24,998 nucleotides of DNA from Rhodobacteraceae bacterium UBA2776 (lineage in GTDB: Bacteria > Pseudomonadota > Alphaproteobacteria > Rhodobacterales > Rhodobacteraceae), in contig DEIK01000108.1 of assembly GCA_002352425.1 (NCBI GenBank), positions 1 to 24,998 on the forward strand, given 5' to 3'. Shown in pieces: positions 7,185-15,046 of this stretch (positions are counted from its first letter, which is position 1; each line of letters starts with the position of its first letter). Below the pieces are notes generated by a model. It was not told the origin of the DNA, searched no databases, and saw nothing but the letters and a program-made list of their open reading frames with translations. The translations under genes and the position numbers were made by a program.

Positions 7185-8894
7185 TTACTTTCTAACCAGA
7201 TAGGGTCGGCGCGGTTTTGCGATCGTTTGGGCGATGTCATCGCCGCTGGGGAAATCACCCATCAGATGCGGGTGCATGCCCTGATTTTTCAGATTCTGCA
7301 AAAATTTTCCAAAACCGGTCAAGTCGACCATTTTTGGAGCTTCCGACAAAGTGCGCAAATTGTTGCGCGGGCCGATAGTGTCAATGATGGTTTGCAGCGG
7401 CTCCATCGGGGCTTCGATGAACTCGGCCATCGTCATAATGCGCACGCGCGCTTTGGCCCAGGGGGAACGCAGAATATTCAAATGATCGCTCTCGATCTTT
7501 TGCAGCCGCGCCGCCTCTTTGCGGATTTCGATAAAACTAAGATTGGAATGAAACAGTGGCACCACCCAGGCCCCAGTAATCACCGTGATGCTGGCGTTGG
7601 GGTCTTTGGCGATGAACCAGTTCAAATCTTGCAAATCACGCGGGCTGAACTGAAAACATTGCTGCTCTCCACGGGTGTTCCAAATCAGGTTGGTCAGGAA
7701 CGCCTTTGGGTTGGCGTCGCGCATTGGGGCAGAATCCGGCACGCAACCGCTATAGATACGCACGCCACCGACAAACTCGGCGCGTTTGGGGGCGAACAAA
7801 TGCCCGTGAACGGTGGAGCCTGTCGATTTTGACAGCCACGGGACGAAGTCCTCAAACAAATACGAGAAGCCCTGAAAGACCGAATAGGGGGCTGGGGTCG
7901 CGCCGTTTTCGCGATCCTCGACTGGATAGCGGCTTTGCATGTAAAGGCCGGCGCGGCCACGGATGCGGCGCTCAACGGCTTTGGCAAAAATGCGGTCGAT
8001 CTTACCTGGATTTGGCTCGGCCTTTTTCATGGCCCCGTCTTCGTCGGTCAAAAAGGCTTGATACAAACGATCTGCGTGGGGCCAGATTTTACGCGCCACA
8101 AAGCAATCCGAGCGGCGCAACAGTTGCAAATGATCGTCATAAAACGTGTGTGGCTTGCCTTGGTAATCGAACTTGGACAAGGTCAATGAGCGGCTTTCAA
8201 TACTGGTAGAAAACAACCGGACCAGCGTTTGATAATAGGATTCATCCGGAATCCAGACCCGTTTGAAATAATTGTCAAAGGTTTCGCGTTGCTGGTCTTC
8301 CAGAATGGACGACAATGTACGCCGGGTCAGGCACCACCATTGCGAGCCCAGATGCGGCACCACCCCCATCGGGATTTTGCGTTTATACCGCACGCGTCGT
8401 TGCAGCCGGACATAGCCGTCAAACAACTGCCGGTGCCGTTTCCACGAAAACGGAAACCGCAGGGTAAAGCGCTCGGCATCCAGCCCGCCAATCGCCCACG
8501 GCACATCATCCGTGGTGGCGGATTCGATGAAATCCGTGCGCGGTCGTTCCGCCAGATAGTCAACCAATTCCTGCACCGGACGCAGCGGCAGGCATGATCC
8601 CGAGGCAAGATAAACGTGACGCACATCGGGGTAGGTCTCCAGCATCAACTCCGAGCCGGTTTGCGAAGCCTGCACCAAAGACCAGGTGCCCCATTCACAG
8701 CGATGGCGTTTGCAAAACTTCAGGTCAGGTAGGTCGGACAGGCCGCCGACAAATTCCTTATAGGCATCGCGTCCAACTTGGCTGTCGACGTGGATTACCA
8801 CGGGGCAGCCGCTCTCGGCCCAGTGGCGCGCCACCTGCGTGGCCCGATCCAGTGCGTTATGCACCATCATTACAATGCCGACGGACCCGCTCAT
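7185..8894 (-). CDS. GT14-type (core-2/I-branching) glycosyltransferase with extra C-terminal domain
   Basis: The first 270 of 569 residues resemble the beta-1,6-N-acetylglucosaminyltransferase (branch) family GT14: VIHVDSQVG at 33-41, YLASGSCLPLRP at 95-106, the QWWCLTR segment at 185-191, and IPDESYYQT at 215-223. The remaining 300 residues form a second domain that I know only as an uncharacterised extension seen in alphaproteobacterial GT14 proteins. It has no signal peptide or clear membrane helix, so it is probably cytosolic. I chose ATG at 8894 because it overlaps the upstream stop as ATGA; a start at 8972 would lie deep inside the neighbour. Donor and acceptor sugars cannot be told from sequence. 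Confidence 0.75.
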   Translation of the reverse strand: MSGSVGIVMMVHNALDRATQVARHWAESGCPVVIHVDSQVGRDAYKEFVGGLSDLPDLKFCKRHRCEWGTWSLVQASQTGSELMLETYPDVRHVYLASGSCLPLRPVQELVDYLAERPRTDFIESATTDDVPWAIGGLDAERFTLRFPFSWKRHRQLFDGYVRLQRRVRYKRKIPMGVVPHLGSQWWCLTRRTLSSILEDQQRETFDNYFKRVWIPDESYYQTLVRLFSTSIESRSLTLSKFDYQGKPHTFYDDHLQLLRRSDCFVARKIWPHADRLYQAFLTDEDGAMKKAEPNPGKIDRIFAKAVERRIRGRAGLYMQSRYPVEDRENGATPAPYSVFQGFSYLFEDFVPWLSKSTGSTVHGHLFAPKRAEFVGGVRIYSGCVPDSAPMRDANPKAFLTNLIWNTRGEQQCFQFSPRDLQDLNWFIAKDPNASITVITGAWVVPLFHSNLSFIEIRKEAARLQKIESDHLNILRSPWAKARVRIMTMAEFIEAPMEPLQTIIDTIGPRNNLRTLSEAPKMVDLTGFGKFLQNLKNQGMHPHLMGDFPSGDDIAQTIAKPRRPYLVRK

Positions 8895-9913
8895 GCCCAG
8901 TTCCCTTTGGACATCAGACCCAGAATCTCCAACTGTCGCCAGTTGATGTATTTCTCGCTCCATTTGCACCACAGATCAGGATTTTCCTGCATGGCAGCGT
9001 GGTAGGCTTTGTACTCATGGCTATTGGCGTAGTGTTGGCCGCGCTCCAACTCTTCTTTGGCTTTGGCGCCGAATGTGTCCAGAAACTTGGCATGTAGCAA
9101 ACAGCCCGATGCTTTTTCGCCGCCATATTCGTCATAAACACGGTTTAATGCGCGCGGCAGTAACGAATGGGTTGAACTGACATAGACGTATTTACGATCC
9201 CATCTGACCAAAGGTGTTTTGTTCATAGCAGGGGCATTTTTGGGCGAATCCAAAAAGAACGAGCGCGCCCGCGGGCCACCCTGTATCCACAGGTTCGCGT
9301 ATTTGTTGTTCTTTGAGATCGAATAGTTGCCGCTGTCGAACCATGACGCAATCTCAAACGGGTCCTGCCCTGACCGGTACGGCAACGCGTCGATGCGCCC
9401 CTTTGGATACATGTCCAGCAACATCGCGCTGAACGACGGGATTGCCGAAGCATCCAGCCAGTCAGTCAACGCTTTGATCGAGCGGGTATCGCTGAACGGG
9501 AATACCAGAAATTCGTCGACATCCACGGTCAGCGTCCAATGCCCATGGCCGTATTTCATCAGCAGCCAGTTCAGCCAATCCACCCCAAAGCGCGATTTCT
9601 TATAGCTTTTGGTGGTCGTCCAGATCGACACATCCGGCTGATCTTCTAAAAACTCGCGGGATCCGTCGTCGCTGTCATTATCGACGATGACAAAATGGTT
9701 CACACCCAATTCACGATAATAGCGCAAGAAATAGGACAGGCGAATGCGTTCATTACGCATTGTGGAAAAGATGATGATGTCGTCTTTTTTGATCTGTTTG
9801 GTGCGTACCGAAACGGGGGTTAGATCGCGGCGTTTACGAAACGCGCGGCCGCGCCAACGCTGGCGTTCCAATCGCAACCGATATGAGGCCAATGCGCCCA
9901 ATCTATTTCCCAA
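8891..9913 (-). CDS. Glycosyltransferase, GT2-like (GT92-type fold), copy B
   Basis: Predicted GT-A glycosyltransferase of about 340 residues. FSTMRNERIRLSYFL at 49-63 and IVDNDSDDGS at 76-85 form the nucleotide-sugar region, and DVDEFLVFP at 131-139 supplies the DxD metal site. TPLVRWDRKYVYVSSTHSLL lies in the acceptor half. It is a clear paralogue of the gene at 10146-11159, with matching motifs along the whole length. No ATG is available near the 5' end: the frame opens after TGA at 9923-9925, and the likely starts are TTG at 9913 or TTG at 9901. Alignment with the paralogue favours one of these. Its stop overlaps the GT14 start by four bases. Confidence 0.78.
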   Translation of the reverse strand: MGNRLGALASYRLRLERQRWRGRAFRKRRDLTPVSVRTKQIKKDDIIIFSTMRNERIRLSYFLRYYRELGVNHFVIVDNDSDDGSREFLEDQPDVSIWTTTKSYKKSRFGVDWLNWLLMKYGHGHWTLTVDVDEFLVFPFSDTRSIKALTDWLDASAIPSFSAMLLDMYPKGRIDALPYRSGQDPFEIASWFDSGNYSISKNNKYANLWIQGGPRARSFFLDSPKNAPAMNKTPLVRWDRKYVYVSSTHSLLPRALNRVYDEYGGEKASGCLLHAKFLDTFGAKAKEELERGQHYANSHEYKAYHAAMQENPDLWCKWSEKYINWRQLEILGLMSKGNWA

Positions 9914-10145
9914 TCTCTGTGTTCAGCAAACCATATACTGCAATACTGCTTACAACGACATATTTAATACCGAGTTGAGGGATTTGGATTTTTTGTAGAT
10001 CGGGGAAACCCCTAACATTTTGCCCCACCAACTGCCCTCAATACCGTTTTCGTTTCTTTTTTTTCGAAAATAGCCGCTGAACCCCGCCCATGTAAATGGC
10101 CTAGAGGGTTAAAACGTCACGATAAATGTGATCTGTGCCTTTGGA
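9914..10145 (-). other. Intergenic region between the two glycosyltransferase paralogues
   Basis: This AT-rich stretch of 232 bases interrupts an otherwise tight gene block. It holds a small perfect hairpin GGGGAAACCCC at 10003-10013, a run of eight T around 10058-10066, and two nearby copies of the octamer AGATTGGG (minus strand) just before the TTG start of copy B. No convincing promoter or terminator was found and no coding remnant was recognised. Confidence 0.4.
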
Positions 10146-11159
10146 TCAACGCCATCCACCGCCAGACATAAGGCCCAGAGTCTGGAGTTGCCGCCAATCC
10201 GTGTATTCGCAAGAGGTTTCGTCCCATAAATCAGGGCTTTGCGCCAAACTATCGTAATAGGCATCATAAAGGCTGCTGTTGGCGAAATGTTCTTGGCGTT
10301 GCTTTTCCTCAACCGATTTATCGACCACCACATGCAGGAATTTGCTGTGCAGTAATACGCCCGTTGTTTTGCCGGCCCCGTCGGTGTCAAAGACCTGGTT
10401 TAGGTGGCGCGGCAGCAGTGAATGGGTCGAGCTGACATAGGCGTACCGTTTGTTCCATTTTACCAGCGGCGTTTTGTTCAATGTCGGCGCGCGTTCGGGT
10501 CTGTCCCCAAAAAACACCCGTTCGCGCACGCCGCCCTGAATCCACAGGTTTTGCAGGCCTTCCTGCATCTGGCTGTGGTAATTGTCGGCATCGAACCAGC
10601 GCAAAGTCTCGAACGGGTTTTGCCCTGCTGAATAAGGCTGTGCGTCCAGCGGTCCCTTTGGATACATGTCCAACATCATCGTACCAAACGACTGTTTTCC
10701 AGCCTGATCCAACCACTGGGTCAGTTGCGCCAGCGGGCGTGTGTCGTGATGCGGGTAGACAAGTATTTCGTCGGCGTCGACGGTCAGGCACCAATGCCCA
10801 TGCCCATATTTGATCTGCAACCACGCCAACCAATCCACCCCAAAACGCGACATTTTATAGCTGTGATCGGTGTGCCAAAGCGACACGTCGGGCTGTGCAG
10901 CCAAATATTCGGCGGTGCCGTCATCGCTGTTGTTGTCCACCATCAGAAAATGTTGAACGCCCAACTTGCGGTAATGGTCCAGAAAATGCGGCAGCCGGAT
11001 AATCTCGTTTCTGACGGTCGAGAATGCCAAAATTGCATCTCCAGAAATCCGGTTCGTGTGGTCGGTGATCGGGGTCAGTTGACGGCGTTTTCGCAACGCC
11101 CGAAACAACAGGCGGCGGCGCTTTAGGCGCATTTTGTAGGCTGTCCAAAGATCTTGCAT
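10146..11159 (-). CDS. Glycosyltransferase, GT2-like (GT92-type fold), copy A
   Basis: Predicted GT-A glycosyltransferase of 337 residues. Key motifs are FSTVRNEIIRLPHFL at 46-60, LMVDNNSDDGT at 72-82, and the DxD site DADEILVYP at 128-136; SSTHSLLPRHLNQ follows in the C-terminal half. The basic N-terminus (RLKRRR) lacks a signal peptide. ATG at 11159 is chosen because AGGGAAG stands at proper spacing before it; another in-frame ATG at 11183 has a poorer site. It follows galE by 38 bases, which suggests UDP-galactose or UDP-glucose as a possible donor, though that is inference from position. Confidence 0.8.
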   Translation of the reverse strand: MQDLWTAYKMRLKRRRLLFRALRKRRQLTPITDHTNRISGDAILAFSTVRNEIIRLPHFLDHYRKLGVQHFLMVDNNSDDGTAEYLAAQPDVSLWHTDHSYKMSRFGVDWLAWLQIKYGHGHWCLTVDADEILVYPHHDTRPLAQLTQWLDQAGKQSFGTMMLDMYPKGPLDAQPYSAGQNPFETLRWFDADNYHSQMQEGLQNLWIQGGVRERVFFGDRPERAPTLNKTPLVKWNKRYAYVSSTHSLLPRHLNQVFDTDGAGKTTGVLLHSKFLHVVVDKSVEEKQRQEHFANSSLYDAYYDSLAQSPDLWDETSCEYTDWRQLQTLGLMSGGGWR

Positions 11160-11197
11160 GTTGCTTCCCTGCTTTGGGGGCATCCTAGCGTAAAACC

Positions 11198-12181
11198 CTA
11201 TTTTTCATAATGCCCATTCTGGTGCCAACGCCAGGCGTCCACCACCATGGTCTCCATCTTGGAGCGATCCGGCGCCCAGCCCAGTTCTTTTGCGGCTCTT
11301 GCACTGCCTGAAACCAGTTTTGTTGCGTCGCCAGCACGGCGCTCGCCAACATCCATCGGCACTTCGCGATTGGTCACGATGCCACAGGCATCGACCACTT
11401 CACGCACCGAAAATCCGTCACCCGTGCCCAGATTAAACACACGGTTGCCCTTGCCATCTTGCAACCATTTCAACCCCAAAACATGCGCATCCACCAGATC
11501 ACAAACATGCACGTAATCGCGCACGCAAGTGCCGTCGGGCGTGTCATAATCGGTGCCGAAAATCGTTAGGGCAGCGCGTTTGCCGTCAATCGCGTCCAGC
11601 ACCAGCGGGATCAGATGGGTTTCGGGGCGGTGGAACTCGCCAACTTCGGCGTCGGGGTCAGCGCCCGCCACATTAAAGTAGCGGAAAATCACATGGTTGA
11701 TCCCATTGCTTTCGCCAAAGTTTGCCAAAATGTCCTCGATGGCGCGTTTTGAGGCCCCATAAGAGTTGATCGGCATTTGCACGCAATCTTCGTCCAAAAC
11801 CACGTTGTCCTGATCGCCATATGTGGCGCAAGTGGATGAAAAAACGAAGTTTTTACAACCAGCCGCAGCGGCGGCCTCGATCAGGGTCAAGGACCCGATC
11901 ACGTTGTTACGCCAATATTTGCCCGGAAACTCCATGCTTTCGCCAACCAGCGAAAGCGCTGCGAAATGCATCACGGCGACGGGTTGGTATTTGGCGAAAA
12001 CCTCGTCCAAACGGGTGCGATCCAACAGATCACCCCGCTCAAACGGGCCGAATTTGACCGCGTCCGCCCATCCCGTCACTAGATTGTCGAAAGTCACCGG
12101 CGTATAGCCCGCCGCTTTGAGGGCTTTGCAGGCGTGCGAGCCGATATAGCCCGCGCCGCCTGTCACCAAAACATGGGTCAA
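11198..12181 (-). CDS. galE: UDP-glucose 4-epimerase
   Basis: Cytosolic NAD-dependent epimerase interconverting UDP-glucose and UDP-galactose. The 327 residues show the Rossmann signature TGGAGYIGS at 7-15, the catalytic serine/threonine stretch SSTCATYG at 115-122, and the catalytic pair Y141 and K145 in NSYGASK. The length is normal for GalE. It lies 15 bases downstream of galU, whose product UDP-glucose is its substrate, so the two form a natural operon pair feeding the glycosyltransferases after it. Confidence 0.93.
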   Translation of the reverse strand: MTHVLVTGGAGYIGSHACKALKAAGYTPVTFDNLVTGWADAVKFGPFERGDLLDRTRLDEVFAKYQPVAVMHFAALSLVGESMEFPGKYWRNNVIGSLTLIEAAAAAGCKNFVFSSTCATYGDQDNVVLDEDCVQMPINSYGASKRAIEDILANFGESNGINHVIFRYFNVAGADPDAEVGEFHRPETHLIPLVLDAIDGKRAALTIFGTDYDTPDGTCVRDYVHVCDLVDAHVLGLKWLQDGKGNRVFNLGTGDGFSVREVVDACGIVTNREVPMDVGERRAGDATKLVSGSARAAKELGWAPDRSKMETMVVDAWRWHQNGHYEK

Positions 12182-12196
12182 ATTAAACCACCCGTC

Positions 12197-13090
12197 TTAT
12201 TGTGCAGCTTGTTGAAGCGACACCATTTCATTCAGATACTGCATAAATTCTTCGCGCAATTCTTCGCGGGCCAAACCAAAGGCCACCGTCGCTTGCAAGA
12301 ACCCGGCCTTGGAGCCGCAGTCAAACCGCTGTCCACGGAACCGGTAGCCGTAAACATCACGCCCCTGCTCGATCTCTTTTGCGATCGCGTCGGTCAGTTG
12401 AATTTCACCACCTGCACCCTGCTTGATCTTATTCAGATTGCGCAACACATGCGGGGTCAGAATATAACGCCCGATCACCGCCAGATTGGACGGCTCCGTG
12501 CCCGGAGCTGGTTTTTCCACCATGCCTTTGACTGAAACCATCGCACCCATGTCTTCTTTGACGTCCAAAACCCCGTAGGACGAGGCCTTTTCATGCGGCA
12601 CTTCCATAGCGGCCACAACGCAGCCACCGGTTTCCTCATGGGCTTCGACCATCTGTTCCAAACAAGGTTTTTCAGCCGCGATCACATCGTCCGGCAGGAT
12701 TACAGCAAATGGTTCATTTGTAATCAAACGACGCGCACACCAAACAGCGTGGCCCAAACCCAGCGCCTTGTGTTGGCGGATATAAGCAATCGCGCCGCTC
12801 TCCATATTGGTGCTTTTCAGCAAATCCAACAGCTCGGTTTTGCCATCTTTGCGCAGCTGCGCTTCCAGATTTGGCGAGATGTCGAAATAGTCCTCAAGCG
12901 CGCCTTTGCCACGCGATGTGACGAACAGGAATTCCTTGATGCCGGCGGCCCGTGCCTCGTCAATCGCGTATTGGATCAACGGGCGGTCAACCAGTGTCAT
13001 GATTTCTTTGGGAACAGATTTTGTTGCCGGTAGGAATCGCGTTCCCATCCCAGCAACAGGAAAGATGGCTTTGGTTACTTTACGTTTCAT
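12197..13090 (-). CDS. galU: UTP-glucose-1-phosphate uridylyltransferase
   Basis: Makes UDP-glucose from UTP and glucose-1-phosphate, the entry point for the neighbouring glycan genes. The 297-residue product has the uridylyltransferase signature GMGTRFLPATKSVPKEI at 14-30, VDRPLIQYAIDEA at 34-46, and the catalytic-domain segments LGLGHAVWCAR and FDCGSKAGFL near the C-terminus. Full length for bacterial GalU. The reading frame is closed by TAG two codons before the ATG, so this start is fixed. The site before it is weak (GTAGGCA), while a stronger AAGGAGAGG serves a short overlapping ORF described separately. Confidence 0.93.
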   Translation of the reverse strand: MKRKVTKAIFPVAGMGTRFLPATKSVPKEIMTLVDRPLIQYAIDEARAAGIKEFLFVTSRGKGALEDYFDISPNLEAQLRKDGKTELLDLLKSTNMESGAIAYIRQHKALGLGHAVWCARRLITNEPFAVILPDDVIAAEKPCLEQMVEAHEETGGCVVAAMEVPHEKASSYGVLDVKEDMGAMVSVKGMVEKPAPGTEPSNLAVIGRYILTPHVLRNLNKIKQGAGGEIQLTDAIAKEIEQGRDVYGYRFRGQRFDCGSKAGFLQATVAFGLAREELREEFMQYLNEMVSLQQAAQ

Positions 13091-13103
13091 TGCCTACACT
13101 CAT
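13080..13103 (-). other. Possible seven-codon leader ORF overlapping the galU start
   Basis: On the minus strand AAGGAGAGG (13119-13111) precedes ATG at 13103, which reads MSVGNET and stops with TAA at 13082-13080, eleven bases inside galU in another frame. The ribosome site of galU itself is weak, so ribosomes ending here could restart on galU. The arrangement is visible; use of the ORF is inferred. Confidence 0.3.
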
Positions 13104-13226
13104 ATTTTGGCCTCTCCTTGAACAGAGATGGCGTTTTTTGTCAGTTAACGCCCAAATCATTAATTAGACAAGAATACCTCCAAGGAATTCCCGTCGTCAG
13201 GGGGAAAAATGTGGCTTTTTTACCCC

Positions 13227-13260
13227 AAAAACCGCGCCACTCCACCTAAAGTAGAGCGCG
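13227..13260 (-). terminator. Candidate intrinsic terminator after cysQ
   Basis: Read on the minus strand, CGCGCTCTAC (13260-13251) pairs with GTGGA and GCGCG (13246-13233), with a three-base bulge and a TTTAG loop. The stem is followed directly by GTTTTT (13232-13227). This fits a rho-independent terminator 20 bases after the cysQ stop, and it would separate cysQ from galU at least partly. A second A/T-flanked hairpin with GGGG/CCCC ends lies at 13201-13226. Confidence 0.5.
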
Positions 13261-13280
13261 AGTCGCCTGACCATAGCATA

Positions 13281-14078
13281 TCAGGCAGGTTTCAGATCGA
13301 CACCCGGCGCATAGGCGATAAAGAACGGGTTGGCGTAATCTTGCTTGCCATAGATCAACGGGCTGTGATCATCAAAACGCACAACATGGCCGCCCGCCCC
13401 CGTCAAAACAGCGTGACCTGCGGCTGTGTCCCATTCCATTGTGCGGCCGACACGTGGGTAAATATCCGCCTCACCAGTGGCAACCAAACAGAATTTCAGC
13501 GACGATCCAGCGCTTTTGGAATCCTTCACATTATACTTGTTGATGTAGTCATCGGTCGCCTGATCACGGTGCGATTTTGACGCCACAATCATTAATGCGC
13601 CATTGTCGGGCTTGGCCACAGACATCGGTGCGGCGGGTCCGGCGCTATCTTTGGCGAAATCTCCTGTTTCTTCAACGGATTGGCCCGTGGCATCGGTATA
13701 GAATAGGCGTCCTTTTGCAGGCGCATAAACCACACCACGAATGGGCACACCGTTTTCCACATAGGCGATGTTCACGGTGAAATCGCCACGACGGTGGATA
13801 AATTCTTTGGTGCCGTCCAGTGGGTCGACAATAATGAAATTATCGGCCTTGGCGCTGTGGGAGTCTGATTGCTCTTCAGTGACCAACACCACATCGGGAA
13901 ATGCTGCCCGCAGGCCCGCCGAGATGATCTCGTCCGCCGCTTCATCGGCTGCCGTGACGGGGCTGTCGTCGGATTTGGATTTCACTTCAAAATCATCACG
14001 TCCGTAAATTTCCATAATTTTGTCACCTGCCTCTAGGGACAAACGGCGAAAAACGGCACTCATCAGATCAAAATCCAC
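13281..14078 (-). CDS. cysQ: 3'(2'),5'-bisphosphate nucleotidase CysQ
   Basis: Magnesium-dependent phosphatase that hydrolyses 3',5'-PAP, the by-product of PAPS-using sulfate reduction and sulfotransferases. The 265-residue product carries the inositol-monophosphatase superfamily metal site: VTEEQ at 66-70, DPLDGTKEF at 85-93, and WDTAAGHAVL in the C-terminal half. The start is a GTG at 14078, seven bases after AAGGAG; a TTG two codons upstream would be too close to that site, and an ATG at 14063 would be a shorter alternative. Its place at the head of a block that ends in a sulfotransferase-like gene is suggestive, though CysQ also serves general sulfur metabolism. Confidence 0.9.
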   Translation of the reverse strand: MDFDLMSAVFRRLSLEAGDKIMEIYGRDDFEVKSKSDDSPVTAADEAADEIISAGLRAAFPDVVLVTEEQSDSHSAKADNFIIVDPLDGTKEFIHRRGDFTVNIAYVENGVPIRGVVYAPAKGRLFYTDATGQSVEETGDFAKDSAGPAAPMSVAKPDNGALMIVASKSHRDQATDDYINKYNVKDSKSAGSSLKFCLVATGEADIYPRVGRTMEWDTAAGHAVLTGAGGHVVRFDDHSPLIYGKQDYANPFFIAYAPGVDLKPA

Positions 14079-14116
14079 ACTCAAACTCCTTAGTATCGCC
14101 GCATCGGGCGTTGTTA

Positions 14117-14145
14117 TTGTAAAATCAACACCAGCCTTTTATGGT
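14117..14145 (+). promoter_or_regulatory. Candidate sigma-70 type promoter for the ABC permease
   Basis: TTGTAA at 14117-14122 and TATGGT at 14140-14145 are separated by exactly 17 bases, each matching four of six consensus positions. It lies 75 bases before the permease ATG in the divergent region shared with cysQ. A short inverted repeat, AGAAC-TC-GTTCT, follows at about 14166-14177 and could be an operator. Confidence 0.35.
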
Positions 14146-14219
14146 CTGCTCATAAGGGATGAGCAAGAACTCGTTCTCGAAAATGGCACAGCAGCAGTTG
14201 CAAGCGGAATTTCGTGGTT

Positions 14220-15041
14220 ATGTTTGAACAGCAAACCAACACAACGGGTCTTAAGTCAAGCAGTCGTCTGCTTGAATTGATTTATCATGCCACCGTGCGC
14301 AGTGTGCGGCAAAGCCACGGTAATGCCCTGTTTGGGTTGGCAATGAATATCATGCAAACCGTCATTTTTGTGATGGCTTTTTACGTGATGTTTTCGATCC
14401 TTGGTTTGCGCGGCAGTGCGGTGCGGGGTGATTTCCTGCTCTACATCATGTCGGGCATTTTCTTGTTCCTGACCCACACCAAGGCGCTCAGCGCGGTCGT
14501 CGGTTCCGAAGGCCCTGCATCACCGATGATGAAACACGCACCGATGAACACCTTGATCGCGATTTGCGCTTCGGCCATCGGGGCGCTGTATATTCAGGTG
14601 CTGTCACTGGTCGTGGTTCTATTTGTCTATCATGTCGCCTTTGTGCCTGTGGTTATTTTCCACCCGGTCGCGGCATTCGGCATGTTGATGGTGGCATGGT
14701 TTTCCGGTGTTGCAATTGGCATGGTTTTTCTGGCCCTCAAGCCGTGGCTTCCCGGGTTTGTTAACATCGGGTCGACCATTTATGCCCGCGCCAATATGAT
14801 TGCATCAGGCAAAATGTTTCTAGCCAACACATTGCCAGCCAACCGCCGATCCCTGTTTGATTGGAACCCGTTGTTCCACGCCATTGATCAGGCGCGCGGC
14901 TATACATTTTTAAACTATAATCCGCATTACAGTTCCTACAGCTATCCGATCATTTTGGCGCTTGTGCTGTTGATGATCGGGTTGATGGGCGAATTTTACA
15001 CACGCAAACACGCGTCAATCAGTTGGTCAGCAAGACGGTGA
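14220..15041 (+). CDS. ABC-2 type transporter permease (capsule/polysaccharide export type)
   Basis: Inner-membrane permease of 273 residues with about six hydrophobic segments, the KpsM/Wzm-like layout. A cytoplasmic N-terminal part leads to a helix around MNIMQTVIFVMAFYVMFSIL, and the last helix is IILALVLLMIGLMGEFY near the C-terminus. Conserved pieces such as FLLYIMSGIFLFLTHTKAL and MIASGKMFLANTLP are, as I recall, common to a Rhodobacteraceae export-permease family. No ATP-binding partner is adjacent, so the ATPase must come from elsewhere. ATG at 14220 is preferred over GTG at 14214 although both sites are weak. Export of the glycan made by the neighbouring block is a reasonable inference. 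Confidence 0.72.
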   Translation: MFEQQTNTTGLKSSSRLLELIYHATVRSVRQSHGNALFGLAMNIMQTVIFVMAFYVMFSILGLRGSAVRGDFLLYIMSGIFLFLTHTKALSAVVGSEGPASPMMKHAPMNTLIAICASAIGALYIQVLSLVVVLFVYHVAFVPVVIFHPVAAFGMLMVAWFSGVAIGMVFLALKPWLPGFVNIGSTIYARANMIASGKMFLANTLPANRRSLFDWNPLFHAIDQARGYTFLNYNPHYSSYSYPIILALVLLMIGLMGEFYTRKHASISWSARR

Positions 15042-15046
15042 ACACC

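Noticed and set aside
7227..8597. Several plus-strand frames of 120-200 codons opposite the GT14 gene
   Set aside because: Antisense to a gene with clear GT14 motifs; no ribosome sites or family signatures.
13146..13165. TTAA pair upstream of galU as a CtrA-type site
   Set aside because: The two TTAA elements are 11 bases apart, not the 7 expected for CtrA.
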